This document shows, piece after piece, positions 40,926 to 49,888 of a stretch of DNA of 64,000 bases; position 1 is the stretch's first letter, and each line of letters opens with the position of its first letter. The notes below the pieces were generated by a model. The model was not told the origin of the DNA, did no database searches, and saw only the letters and a list, made by a program, of their open reading frames with translations. The translations under genes were made by a program, and so were the position numbers. Source of the DNA: Nocardia transvalensis NBRC 15921 (GTDB lineage: Bacteria > Actinomycetota > Actinomycetes > Mycobacteriales > Mycobacteriaceae). The DNA lies in contig NZ_BAGL01000127.1 of the NCBI RefSeq assembly GCF_000308875.1, forward strand, positions 124,001 to 188,000, written 5' to 3'.

Positions 40926-42467
40926 TTATGCGCGGCGGTGGATTCCGGTGTCGGTGCGGAACGCCACGTCCATGGGGATCGGGCCGTCGGGGCCGCCGGT
41001 GAAGGAGATCTGGGGGCGGATGGGCTTGTCGTCGTGGGGGTTCAGTTCGAGGCGCTGGGCCAGGGTGGCCAGGACGAGGACGGCTTCCATATTGGCGAAA
41101 CCGTAGGCCACGCACATGCGCTTGCCGGCGCCGAAGGGCAGGGAGGCGTGCTTCTGGGCGGGCTTGAGGTTCTCGGCGAGATAGCGGGACGGGTCGAAAT
41201 CGTCCGGCCTGTCCCAGATCCGGCCGTGGTGGTGCAATCCGTGCAGGATGATGGCGATCGTGGTGCCCGACCGGATCGGATAGTCACCGAGGACGTCGTC
41301 GCCGAGAGCGACCCGCGCCAGCCCGATGACCGGCGGGTACACCCGCATGGTCTCCGCGACGACCGCTCTGGTCCACGGGAGGCGGTCGACGTCGGCGGCG
41401 GTCGGGGCGCGACCGCCCAGCACCGTATCCACTTCCTCGTAGAGCCGTTGCCGCACAGCGGGATTGCGGCCGAGCAGATGCCACGCCCACGCGAGCGCCG
41501 TCGCGGTGGTCTCCATACCGGCGCCGATGAAGGTGATCAGCTCCTCGCGAATCTCCTGATCCGTGTAGGCGTAACCGGTTTCGGGGTCGCGGGCATCCAT
41601 CAGCAGCGCCAGCAGATTGTCCTTACGCGTGATCCGGCCGCTGCGATGGTCGGCGATCAACCCGTCGATCACCTTCTCGACGTGCCGCAGATCCCGCATC
41701 GCCCGCGGCGCGAACACCCAGCTGATCACCCGCATCACCCGCATCGGCAGGCGCGGATTGTCCGCCGATTCGGGATGCGGCCCGTGCCGCAGCACCCACT
41801 TGGAGGCGGCGCGGATCGGGCGGCTCAGGTTGGTCATGAAGCCGATCCCGAAGTACCGCAACAGGACCGACAGCCGCACCTCCGTCATCGGCCCGGACAG
41901 ATCGGTGCCGAACATGGTGCGGGCCACGATATCCAGTGTGAGCCTGTTCATCTCGGCATTGATGTCGATCGGCCCGCCCGCGCGGCTCAACTCGGCAATC
42001 CGGTCCACGGCGGCCCCGGCGGCCTCGGTCATCGGCCCGGCGAAGCGGTCGACATTGCGCTTGCCGAACACCGGCTGCACCAGGCGCCGGTTGCGCATCC
42101 AGCGCTGATCGTCCAGATCGGTGACCAGGCCGCGGCCGAACGCCACTGCCAGCATGTCGTACTCGGCGCTCTTGCCGTAGTTGTTCTGATTGGACACCAG
42201 GACGTGCCGCGCCAGCTCCGGACTGCGCACCACCACGAACTTCAGGAACGGCATGCGCGCCACCAGCACATCGTCCTGGCCGGGCAGCGCGGTGAGGTAT
42301 TCGACGACCGTGTGGTCGCGCACCCGCGGCACAGTCTTCAGCGCGAGCTTCCACGATTGCCACCACGACACCGTCGTGCCGTGCCAGCGGATGAATGTCG
42401 GTAGGTGGCGGGGCGGATGCAGTACCGCACTGCCGGATCCGGTCGTGGTCCGCGTCTTGGACGCCAT
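40926..42467 (-). CDS. Cytochrome P450 of the CYP4/CYP110-like type
   Basis: 513 residues. Haem loop LPFGAGKRMC, K-helix AETMR and I-helix FIGAGMETTATAL. It is longer than most bacterial P450s, with a 50-residue basic N-terminus lacking a membrane anchor; this style is found in mycobacterial and cyanobacterial fatty-acid or terpene P450s. The residue after the haem Cys-Val is Ala rather than the usual Gly (CVAYG). GTGTACAGATGTGCAC (42517-42532) upstream is a near-palindrome that may bind a regulator. Confidence 0.88.
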   Translation of the reverse strand: MASKTRTTTGSGSAVLHPPRHLPTFIRWHGTTVSWWQSWKLALKTVPRVRDHTVVEYLTALPGQDDVLVARMPFLKFVVVRSPELARHVLVSNQNNYGKSAEYDMLAVAFGRGLVTDLDDQRWMRNRRLVQPVFGKRNVDRFAGPMTEAAGAAVDRIAELSRAGGPIDINAEMNRLTLDIVARTMFGTDLSGPMTEVRLSVLLRYFGIGFMTNLSRPIRAASKWVLRHGPHPESADNPRLPMRVMRVISWVFAPRAMRDLRHVEKVIDGLIADHRSGRITRKDNLLALLMDARDPETGYAYTDQEIREELITFIGAGMETTATALAWAWHLLGRNPAVRQRLYEEVDTVLGGRAPTAADVDRLPWTRAVVAETMRVYPPVIGLARVALGDDVLGDYPIRSGTTIAIILHGLHHHGRIWDRPDDFDPSRYLAENLKPAQKHASLPFGAGKRMCVAYGFANMEAVLVLATLAQRLELNPHDDKPIRPQISFTGGPDGPIPMDVAFRTDTGIHRRA

Positions 42468-42516
42468 GGCAACCCTGCCTCCGAACTGGGTGTTTGCTGT
42501 CCGCACCCGGAATTCA

Positions 42517-42532
42517 GTGTACAGATGTGCAC
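42517..42532. promoter_or_regulatory. Candidate operator upstream of the P450
   Basis: GTGTACAGATGTGCAC, seven-base arms with one mismatch, 50 bp before the P450 start. A similar CAGTGTAC word stands before the di-iron hydrolase operon at 35.16 kb. Confidence 0.35.
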
Positions 42533-42683
42533 CCAAATGGCAATACCTGTGACGCTTCGTATCAGATGCCTCGCCACCCCGATTCGAGTAACCGACTACT
42601 CGCGAATCGGACACCGGCCGGGCGCACAGTGGTGAGGCCGGGCCCACCGGACCGGGCCCGTCCCCGCGTCCCGAGGAGGCGTC

Positions 42684-42923
42684 ATGCCCCACACCATCCG
42701 GAACCCCACCGTGGCCGCCGAACAACACCGGGAGCTGATCGAGGAATTCCACGCCCTGATCGCGAAACATCCCGAGGCGGAGGGAAAGTTCGTGCTCGCG
42801 CATCTGCCCGAAGGCCCGCGCGAGCACTCGCCGGAGACCCCGCCGATCGTGTGGGAGTGCGAACCCACCGACTTCGGATTGGATTGCCGCCCCGTGATTC
42901 TGGAAGTCGAACCGCGCTGCTAA
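42684..42923 (+). CDS. Small conserved hypothetical protein
   Basis: 79 residues, acidic and soluble (EQHRELIEEFHALIAKHPEA then PPIVWECEPTDFGLDCRPV). GAGGAGGCGTC gives a strong ribosome site before the ATG. No family recognised. It stands alone between two leftward genes. Confidence 0.6.
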   Translation: MPHTIRNPTVAAEQHRELIEEFHALIAKHPEAEGKFVLAHLPEGPREHSPETPPIVWECEPTDFGLDCRPVILEVEPRC

Positions 42924-42953
42924 CGCCCGAGGCCATGGCTTTCTCGGTGAGAA

Positions 42954-44057
42954 CTAGGTACCCGTGGACTGCATCGGCGGTGGCCCGACGGTTTCCCGAG
43001 GAGCGAAGCGGTGAATCGGGCCATCGGTCGCGGCCAGCGCGCGCCCCGATCCGCCGCGGCGCACCGCGACGATCTCGGCGGCCACCGCCACGGCGGTCTC
43101 CTCCGGGCTGTGCCCGCCCAGATCCAATCCGATCGGCGAATGTAGTTGGGCCAGTTCGCTTTCTGTGATTCCGGCCGCTCGCAGGCGGGCCAGGCGGTCG
43201 CGGTGGGTGCGGCGCGAGCCCATCGCACCCACATAGGCGACCGGCCGCCGCAGCGCCACCTCCAGCACGGGGACGTCGAATTTCGCGTCGTGGGTGAGCA
43301 CGCAGATCACCGTGCGCGAATCCACCTCCGTCCGTTCGAGATAGCGGTGCGGCCACTCGAGGATCACCTCGTCGGCGTCCGGGAAGCGGGCCGGTGTGGC
43401 GAAGACCGGTCGCGCGTCGCAGACCGTCACGTGGTAGCCGAGGAACTTGCCGATACGGGCGACGGCGCCGGCGAAGTCGATGGCGCCGAACACGATCATT
43501 CGCGGCGGCGGCACCGACGACTCGACGAAGACGGTGACTTCCTTGTCGCCGCAACCGATCACCCGCATCCCGGTGGCGCCGAGGTCGAGCATGGCCCGAG
43601 CCTCGGCGACCACCTTCGCATCGAATCGCGCGCCGTACGCCCAGTCCGGGCCCAGCGCCTGCACAGCGCCGCTGCCCAGATCCCGGACCAGGGCCACCGG
43701 CCCCACCCGGCCCAGCGCCTTTTCGATGGTCTCGTGATCGCGCAAGCCGACCGGGTGGACGAACACCTCCAGCACGCCGCCACAGGTCAGCCCGACCGCG
43801 AAGGCGTCGGAATCGCTGTAGCCGAAGGTCTCCCGCCGCGGCGAACCGGTGCGCAGCGCCTCCCGGCACAGGTCGTAGACCGCGCCCTCGACGCATCCGC
43901 CCGAGATACTGCCGGCGACGTTACCGTCCTCGTCCACCGCGAGGGCGGCTCCCAGCGGCCGCGGCGCACTGCCGGTGATCCCGACGATGCTCGCCACGGC
44001 GTACCGCTTACCCGCCGAATGCCAGTGCCGCAGTTGATCGGTCAGCTCACGCATCAT
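42954..44057 (-). CDS. xdhC: XdhC-family molybdenum cofactor maturation protein
   Basis: About 367 residues. N-terminal XdhC/CoxI domain (VASIVGITGSAPRPLGAALAV, SGGCVEGAV) and C-terminal Rossmann domain (MIVFGAIDFAGAVARIG, LTHDAKFDVPVL, YVGAMGSRRTH, SPIGLDLGGHSPEE). XdhC protects and inserts the sulphurated molybdenum cofactor into xanthine dehydrogenase. Start could be GTG 44063 or ATG 44057/44054; it nearly abuts the permease stop, so the two are coupled. Confidence 0.88.
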   Translation of the reverse strand: MMRELTDQLRHWHSAGKRYAVASIVGITGSAPRPLGAALAVDEDGNVAGSISGGCVEGAVYDLCREALRTGSPRRETFGYSDSDAFAVGLTCGGVLEVFVHPVGLRDHETIEKALGRVGPVALVRDLGSGAVQALGPDWAYGARFDAKVVAEARAMLDLGATGMRVIGCGDKEVTVFVESSVPPPRMIVFGAIDFAGAVARIGKFLGYHVTVCDARPVFATPARFPDADEVILEWPHRYLERTEVDSRTVICVLTHDAKFDVPVLEVALRRPVAYVGAMGSRRTHRDRLARLRAAGITESELAQLHSPIGLDLGGHSPEETAVAVAAEIVAVRRGGSGRALAATDGPIHRFAPRETVGPPPMQSTGT

Positions 44058-44059
44058 CC

Positions 44060-45493
44060 TCACCCGCCTAGGAGTACTTCGATACCGGAGATGGCGAAGT
44101 AGGCCGCGAAGACCACACTCACCACCCAGACCAGCCAGTGGATCTCGCGGAACTTGCCGCGCGCCGCCTTGATCACCGTGTAGGCGATCAGGCCCGCGCC
44201 CACGCCGTTGGTGATCGAGTAGGTGAACGGCATCGCGACGATGGTCAGGAAGGCCGGGACCGCGACCTCCAGGTCGTTCCAGTCGATCTTGCGGGCCTGC
44301 GTCATCATCAGCGCGCCGACCAGGACCAGCGCGGGCGCCGCCGCCTGGATCGGCACCACCCCGGCGATCGGGGTGAAGAAGATTGCGAGACAGAACAATC
44401 CGCCGGTCACGACGCTGGTCAGGCCGGTACGGGCGCCCTCACCGACACCCGTCGCCGACTCCACGTACACGGTGCTGCCCGCGCCGCCCGACGCACCGCC
44501 GATGATCTGCGCGACGCCGTCGGTGGTGAGCACCTTGCCCAGGCCCGGCATGGTGCCGCGCTCGTCCAGCAGGCCCGCCTCGTCGCACACGCCGAAGATC
44601 GTGCCCATGGCGTCGAAGAAGCCGGTCAGCACCAGCGTGAACAACACCACGCCCGCGGTCATCGCCCCGGCGCGGGCGAAGCCGCCCAGCGGATCGATGT
44701 GCAGCATCAGGCCGAAATCCGGTGCGGCGAACAGCTTGTCGGGTACCTCCGGCACGACCGTGCCCCACGCCTTCGGGTCGATGTCGGCCGCCGTGTTGAG
44801 GACGATCGCCAGGAGGGTGGCGATGGCGATGCTGATCAGGATCGCGCCCGGCACCTTGCGGATGTAGAGCGCCAGCATCAGCAGCAGGCCGACCCCGAAC
44901 ACCACCACCGGCCAGCCCTGGAGATGTCCGTCCGGGCCCAGGCCCACGGGCGGGCCGGTGGGCGATCCGTGCCCGACCACGCCGGCCGACACCAGGCCGA
45001 TCATCGCGATGAACATGCCGATCCCGACGCCGATCGCGTTCTTCAGCGCCAGCGGGATCGCGTTGATGATCATCGTCCGCAGGCCGGTCGCGGCCAGGAT
45101 CACGATGACCACGCCCATCAGCGCCACCAGGCCCATGGTCTGCGGCCAGGTCATGTGCGGCGCGGCCTGGAACGCCACCACCGGCACCACGCCCAGCCCG
45201 GCGGCCAGCGCCAGCGGCACATTGCCCACCAGGCCCATCAGGACGGTGGACAGGCCCGCGGAGAATGCCGTGGCGGTGGTGAGCTGGGCGATGCTCAGGT
45301 GCTTGCCGTCGATATCGGTGGCGCCGCCCAGAATCAGCGGCACCAGCAGGATGACATAGGCCATGGCGACGAATGTGGTGATCCCGCCGCGGATTTCGCG
45401 GGAGACCGTGGTGCGCCGCTCGCTGAGACGGAACAGCCGGTCCAGGGCGGATCTCCCGGCTGTCGGAGCGGTGCGGGTCTGAACTTGGGTCAT
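44060..45493 (-). CDS. NCS2/AzgA-type purine permease
   Basis: 477 residues with 12 or more membrane helices. The N-terminus (SREIRGGITTFVAMAYVILLVP), LTGFFDAMGTIFGVCDEAGLL and GGASGGAGSTVYVESATGVGEG are signatures of the AzgA/PbuG guanine-hypoxanthine permeases. Imports purine bases by proton symport. The ATG at 45493 follows CGAGGAGGGCACGCC. Context with the deaminase and xanthine dehydrogenase supports a catabolic supply role. Confidence 0.9.
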   Translation of the reverse strand: MTQVQTRTAPTAGRSALDRLFRLSERRTTVSREIRGGITTFVAMAYVILLVPLILGGATDIDGKHLSIAQLTTATAFSAGLSTVLMGLVGNVPLALAAGLGVVPVVAFQAAPHMTWPQTMGLVALMGVVIVILAATGLRTMIINAIPLALKNAIGVGIGMFIAMIGLVSAGVVGHGSPTGPPVGLGPDGHLQGWPVVVFGVGLLLMLALYIRKVPGAILISIAIATLLAIVLNTAADIDPKAWGTVVPEVPDKLFAAPDFGLMLHIDPLGGFARAGAMTAGVVLFTLVLTGFFDAMGTIFGVCDEAGLLDERGTMPGLGKVLTTDGVAQIIGGASGGAGSTVYVESATGVGEGARTGLTSVVTGGLFCLAIFFTPIAGVVPIQAAAPALVLVGALMMTQARKIDWNDLEVAVPAFLTIVAMPFTYSITNGVGAGLIAYTVIKAARGKFREIHWLVWVVSVVFAAYFAISGIEVLLGG

Positions 45494-45572
45494 GGCGTGC
45501 CCTCCTCGGGGCATGGCCGACCTGCGGTCCGTGCCGTCAACGGACCTGGGGTGCGGGTGCGGATTCAGTTCT

Positions 45573-45625
45573 CCCGGCGTGCTTTTGGCCGGGATCTCGC
45601 GAGATTCCGGCCAAAAGCACGCCGG
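45573..45625. repeat. Dispersed palindromic repeat, inverted pair D
   Basis: CCCGGCGTGCTTTTGGCCGGG (45573-45593) and CCGGCCAAAAGCACGCCGG (45607-45625) face each other around ATCTCGCGAGAT. It sits between the xanthine dehydrogenase stop and the permease start and can fold as a long hairpin, perhaps separating their expression. Confidence 0.82.
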
Positions 45626-45642
45626 AAAACGGGTCAACAGCT

Positions 45643-47964
45643 TTAGATGATGTCCGTCGGGCGGACCGGAACACGCGTGATGTTTCCGGTACCGCCGGCG
45701 TTCCGGCAGGCGTTGCGTATCGCGGAGACGATCGCCGGAGTGGACGAGAGCGTCGGTGGCTCACCGGCCCCGCGCAGCCCGTAGGGGGCGCGGGGGTCGG
45801 CGTTCTCGAGGATCTCCAGTTTCTGGGTGGGTGTGTCGAGAATGGTCGGGATGAGATAGTCCGTGAACGAGGGGTTGCGCACCTTTCCGTCGGTTACCTG
45901 AATTTCCTCCATGACCGCCAGGCCGAGGCCCTGAACGGACCCGCCGTGGATCTGGCCCTCCAGCGACAGCCGGTTCATGATCTTGCCGACGTCCTGGACC
46001 GCGTCCAGGGCGACGACCTTGACCAGGCCCAGTTCGGTGTCGACGTCCACCACGGCGCGGTGCACGCAGACGGCGAGCTGGGTGTGGCTGTCGCCCTGGC
46101 CGGTCACGGGATCCATACCGGTGGTCGGATGGTGCTGGAATACGCGTGTCTCTTCGACGACCCCCTCATCGAGAACGTCGACGAGCGCCGCGAGCACCTC
46201 ACCGGTATGGGAAACCACCTTGCCGCCAACCAGATTCGCCGCTCCGGTATGGCCCTTGTCCGCGGCCAGCGCGAGCACGCGGGCCCGCACCGCCTCGCAG
46301 GCGGTCTTGACCGCGCCGCCGGTCATGTAGGTCTGCCGCGACGCGGAGGAGGATCCGGCGTCGCCCACCCCGTTGTCGGCGGGGTGGATGGTCACCCGCT
46401 CGACGCCGAGTTCGGTGCGGGCGATCTGCGCCTCCACGGTGACCAGGCCCTGGCCGACCTCGGCCGCGGCGGTGTGCACCAGCGCGACCGGTTCGCCCGC
46501 GACGACCTCCAGCCGCACCCGGGCGGTGGAGTAGTCGTCGAAGCCCTCGGAGAAGCAGATGTTCTTGATGCCGATGCCGTAACCGACGCCGCGCACCACG
46601 CCCTCGCCGTGCGTGGTCTGGGACGCGCCGCCGGGCAAGTTGCGAATATCGGTGGCGTCCAACGCCTCCGGCAGCGGCATCGACTCCAGCTGGCCGAGCA
46701 TTTCGCGCAACGGCGTCGGCGCGTGCACCACCTGGCCGGTGGCGAGCGTGGAACCCTGTGCGACGACATTGATCTGGCGCACGTGCACCGGGTCCATGCC
46801 GAGCGCGTCGGCGAGTTTGTCCATCATCGACTCGTGCGCGAAACACGCCTGCACCGCGCCGAATCCACGCATGGCGCCACACGGCGGGTTGTTGGTGTAG
46901 ACGCCGTACGCGTCGATCTCGAGGTGCGGCACCTCGTACGGGCCCAGGGCCAGCGAGGACGCGTTGCCGGTGACATTGAGCGTGGCGGAGGTGTAGGCGC
47001 CACCGTCGAGGACGATCTTCACCTTGGCGAAGGTCAGTTTGCCGTCGCGGGTCGCGCCGTACTCGTACCACATCCGCGCCGGATGCCGGTGCACGTGACC
47101 GAAGAACGACTCCTCGCGGTTGTACACCATCTTGACCGGCCGGCCGGTGTACAGGGCCAGCATGCCGGCGTGGATCTGCATCGACAGGTCCTCGCGCCCG
47201 CCGAACGCGCCGCCGACGCCCGCGAGGGTCATGCGGATCTTCTCCGGGGGCAGGCGCAGGCACGGGCCGATCTGGGACAGATCGTTGTGCATCCACTGGG
47301 TGGCGACGTAGAAGTCGAGCCCGCCGTCCTCGGCCGGGACGACCAGGCCGGATTCGGGGCCGAGGAAGGCCTGGTCCTGGATGCCGACCTCGTACTGCTC
47401 CGCGATCACGACATCGGCGAGGGCGCGGCCCACCTCGATATCGCCGACGCGCACGGGCTGGTGGCGGGCGATGCCGCCGCGCTCCTGGACCTTGTGGGTC
47501 TGCGGATCATCCACCACCGCAACGGGATCGGTGATCGGCTCCAGCACCTCCCACTCGATCTCGATGGCCCGCATGGCGCGGCGGGCGGTCTCGGGGTGGT
47601 CGGCGGCGACCAGCGCGACGGGCTCGCCCTGGTGGCGTACCTCGTCGAAGGCCAGGACCGGCTGATCCCAGGTGTGGTCGAGGCCGTAGACCTTGCGGCC
47701 GGGGACGTCCTCGTGGGTGAGGACGGCGTGCACCCCGGCGATCGCGACGGCCGCGGTGATATCGATGCCGAGGATCCGCGCCCGCGGGTGGGGGCTGCGC
47801 AGCGTCGCGCCCCACAGCATGCCGTCCATCCACAGATCGGACGAATAGGCGAACTCGCCCTTCACCTTCAGCGTGCCGTCGGGGCGCAGCGGGCTCTCGC
47901 CGACACCGCCCCGGCCGGGCGCGGCGACCTGTCCGGGGAACCGGGTGGAACGTGTCGAGGTCAT
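45643..47964 (-). CDS. Xanthine dehydrogenase molybdopterin-binding subunit
   Basis: 773 residues, normal for the large subunit of three-subunit bacterial enzymes. LYTGRPVKMVYNREESF, GAYTSATLNVTGNA, PPCGAMRGFGAVQACFAHE and the final GAGEPPTL (with the catalytic base Glu) are family motifs. Oxidises hypoxanthine and xanthine to urate. Its ATG overlaps the stop of the deaminase gene. The small subunits are encoded just upstream, with the deaminase in between. Confidence 0.9.
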   Translation of the reverse strand: MTSTRSTRFPGQVAAPGRGGVGESPLRPDGTLKVKGEFAYSSDLWMDGMLWGATLRSPHPRARILGIDITAAVAIAGVHAVLTHEDVPGRKVYGLDHTWDQPVLAFDEVRHQGEPVALVAADHPETARRAMRAIEIEWEVLEPITDPVAVVDDPQTHKVQERGGIARHQPVRVGDIEVGRALADVVIAEQYEVGIQDQAFLGPESGLVVPAEDGGLDFYVATQWMHNDLSQIGPCLRLPPEKIRMTLAGVGGAFGGREDLSMQIHAGMLALYTGRPVKMVYNREESFFGHVHRHPARMWYEYGATRDGKLTFAKVKIVLDGGAYTSATLNVTGNASSLALGPYEVPHLEIDAYGVYTNNPPCGAMRGFGAVQACFAHESMMDKLADALGMDPVHVRQINVVAQGSTLATGQVVHAPTPLREMLGQLESMPLPEALDATDIRNLPGGASQTTHGEGVVRGVGYGIGIKNICFSEGFDDYSTARVRLEVVAGEPVALVHTAAAEVGQGLVTVEAQIARTELGVERVTIHPADNGVGDAGSSSASRQTYMTGGAVKTACEAVRARVLALAADKGHTGAANLVGGKVVSHTGEVLAALVDVLDEGVVEETRVFQHHPTTGMDPVTGQGDSHTQLAVCVHRAVVDVDTELGLVKVVALDAVQDVGKIMNRLSLEGQIHGGSVQGLGLAVMEEIQVTDGKVRNPSFTDYLIPTILDTPTQKLEILENADPRAPYGLRGAGEPPTLSSTPAIVSAIRNACRNAGGTGNITRVPVRPTDII

Positions 47965-49418
47965 CACTCCCCCTCTTCGCGCAGCAGCCGCGTGCGCGCG
48001 GTAACACCGGCGCGGGCGACGGCGTCCTGGGACATCGTGCGCAGTTCGTCGTTTTCTACAACCGTGCGGCCGCCGACCAGCAGCCGCGCCAGCGGCGGGG
48101 TCGGGCCGAAGACCAGCGCGCACACCGGATCGGCGATCGCCGCGCGGAATCCGTCGACGCGCCAGACGGCGATATCGGCCAGTTTCCCGACCTCCAGGCT
48201 GCCGATCTCCCGGTGGCGGCCCAGGTTCCGGGCGCCGCCGAGGGTGCCGATCTCGAGGGTCTGGCGGGCGGTGAGCGCCTGTGGGCCGTGTACCGCGCGC
48301 TGGAACAGCATGGCCTGCCGCATCTCTCCGGCCATCGTGGTCAGCTCACTGGAGGCGGCGCCGTCGACGCCGAGGCCGACCGGCGCTCCGGCGGCGAGCA
48401 GATCCGAGACCCGGGCGATGCCCGCGCCGAGCCGCGCGTTGGAGCTGGGGCAGTGCGCCGAACCGCTGCCGGTGTCGGCGAATCGCTGAATGTCCTTGTC
48501 GTGCAGGTGCACCGCGTGGGCGAACCACACGTCGTCGCCGAGCCAGCCGATCTTCTCCATGTATTCGACCGGGGTGCAGCCCATCTGCTCGAGGCAGTGC
48601 TTCTCCTCGTCGAGGGTTTCGGCGAGGTGGGTGTGCAGGCGCACGCCCTTGTCGCGGGCGAGAGTGGCCGATTCGCGCATCAGGGTCTCGCTGACGGAGA
48701 ACGGCGAGCACGGCGCGACGGCCACGCGCAGCATCGAATCGAACGACGGATCGTGGTAGCGGTCGATGGTTTCCGCTGTGCCGGTGAGGATGTCGTCGGT
48801 GCGTTCGACCACCTCGTCCGGGGGCAGGCCGCCGTCGGACTGTCCGCGGTCCATGGAGCCGCGGCAGGGGTGGAAGCGCAGGCCGACCTCGGTGGCGGCG
48901 CGCACCTCGGCCTCGAACAGATCGCCGCGGCCCTTCGGGAAGACATAGTGGTGGTCGGTCGAGGTGGTGGCGCCGGACAGCGCCAGCCACGCCAGGCCCG
49001 CGGCGGCCGCGCCGTAGGTGACGTCGGCGTCGATCCGCGCCCACGTGCGGTACAGCCCGGTCAGCCACTCGAACAGCGTCGAATCCTGGTACAGGCCCTG
49101 GGTGGCCCACTGGTACAGGTGGTGGTGGGTGTTGACCAGGCCCGGGGTGACCAGGCAGCCGCGACCGTTCACCCGCTCGGCCCCGTCGATCGCCGGCGCG
49201 GGCCCGGCGCCGAGCCCGGTGATGCGCCCGTTCTCGACGGTGAGGTACCCGTTCTCGATCTCGGGGCCCACAACCGGTGCGATGTAGGCGTTTTCGATGA
49301 CGAGGCGATGGCCCCCGGCATTCGCCGGGGAAGTGAGAGACTCCGTGCCGGGGGAAGTGAGAGACTCCGTGCCGGGGGAAGTGGGAGACTTGGCGGGCTG
49401 GGAAGTGGGGGGCGTCAT
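47964..49418 (-). CDS. Guanine/8-oxoguanine deaminase-type amidohydrolase
   Basis: 484 residues of the TrzN/AtzA branch of amidohydrolases. Metal ligands appear as NTHHHLYQ, with HTHLAET, FAHAVHL and GVDGAASSEL further on. The group includes 8-oxoguanine and isoxanthopterin deaminases; guanine to xanthine would link permease and dehydrogenase. The first 35 residues are low-complexity, encoded by a 24-bp repeat giving SPGTESLT units. Coupled by overlap with genes on both sides. Confidence 0.82.
   Translation of the reverse strand: MTPPTSQPAKSPTSPGTESLTSPGTESLTSPANAGGHRLVIENAYIAPVVGPEIENGYLTVENGRITGLGAGPAPAIDGAERVNGRGCLVTPGLVNTHHHLYQWATQGLYQDSTLFEWLTGLYRTWARIDADVTYGAAAAGLAWLALSGATTSTDHHYVFPKGRGDLFEAEVRAATEVGLRFHPCRGSMDRGQSDGGLPPDEVVERTDDILTGTAETIDRYHDPSFDSMLRVAVAPCSPFSVSETLMRESATLARDKGVRLHTHLAETLDEEKHCLEQMGCTPVEYMEKIGWLGDDVWFAHAVHLHDKDIQRFADTGSGSAHCPSSNARLGAGIARVSDLLAAGAPVGLGVDGAASSELTTMAGEMRQAMLFQRAVHGPQALTARQTLEIGTLGGARNLGRHREIGSLEVGKLADIAVWRVDGFRAAIADPVCALVFGPTPPLARLLVGGRTVVENDELRTMSQDAVARAGVTARTRLLREEGE
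49324..49396. repeat. 24-bp tandem repeat inside the deaminase 5' end
   Basis: Three copies of GCCGGGGGAAGTGAGAGACT-type units (the first one base shorter, the last diverged). In frame they give repeated SPGTESLT in the N-terminal tail of the deaminase, outside the catalytic fold. Confidence 0.75.
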
Positions 49419-49888
49419 TCGGCGGCCGCCTTTCGGGTGGCGGCGGCGCGGACGGCGTCGAGGATCTTCTCGTAACCGGTGCAGCGGCAGAGGTTTCCGG
49501 CTAGGGCCTCGCGGATCTCGGCGTCCGAGGGGTCCGGGTTGCGCTCGATCAGGTCGTGCGCCTGGACGATCAGGCCCGGGGTGCAGAATCCGCACTGCAC
49601 CGCGCCGGCCTCCACGAACGCCTGCTGCATGGGGTCGAGCTTCTCGCCCTCCGCGAGCCCTTCCACCGTCCGGACCGACCGCCCGTGGGCCTGCCCGGCG
49701 GCGACCAGGCACGAGCAGACCGGGGTGCCGTCCAAATACACTGTGCAGGAACCACATTCGCCCTGTTCGCAGGCGTTCTTGGAGCCCGGCAGCCCCATTC
49801 GCTCGCGCAGCATGTACAGCAGGCTCTCGCCCTCCCACACGTCGTCGACGTGCTCGGACGCCCCGTTGACCTCGAAGCTCACCCGCAT
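49415..49888 (-). CDS. Xanthine dehydrogenase 2Fe-2S subunit
   Basis: 157 residues. The plant-type cluster is CEQGECGSC with a later single Cys, and the second cluster is CGFCTPG with CRCTGY, the two-cluster pattern of CoxS/XdhS small subunits. Passes electrons between the Mo site and FAD. ATG and stop overlap its neighbours, so it belongs to one tight operon. Confidence 0.92.
   Translation of the reverse strand: MRVSFEVNGASEHVDDVWEGESLLYMLRERMGLPGSKNACEQGECGSCTVYLDGTPVCSCLVAAGQAHGRSVRTVEGLAEGEKLDPMQQAFVEAGAVQCGFCTPGLIVQAHDLIERNPDPSDAEIREALAGNLCRCTGYEKILDAVRAAATRKAAAE

Noticed and set aside
45946..48489. 847-codon frame antisense to the xanthine dehydrogenase and deaminase genes
   Set aside because: A GC-driven shadow: no family features, and the opposite strand holds convincing enzymes.
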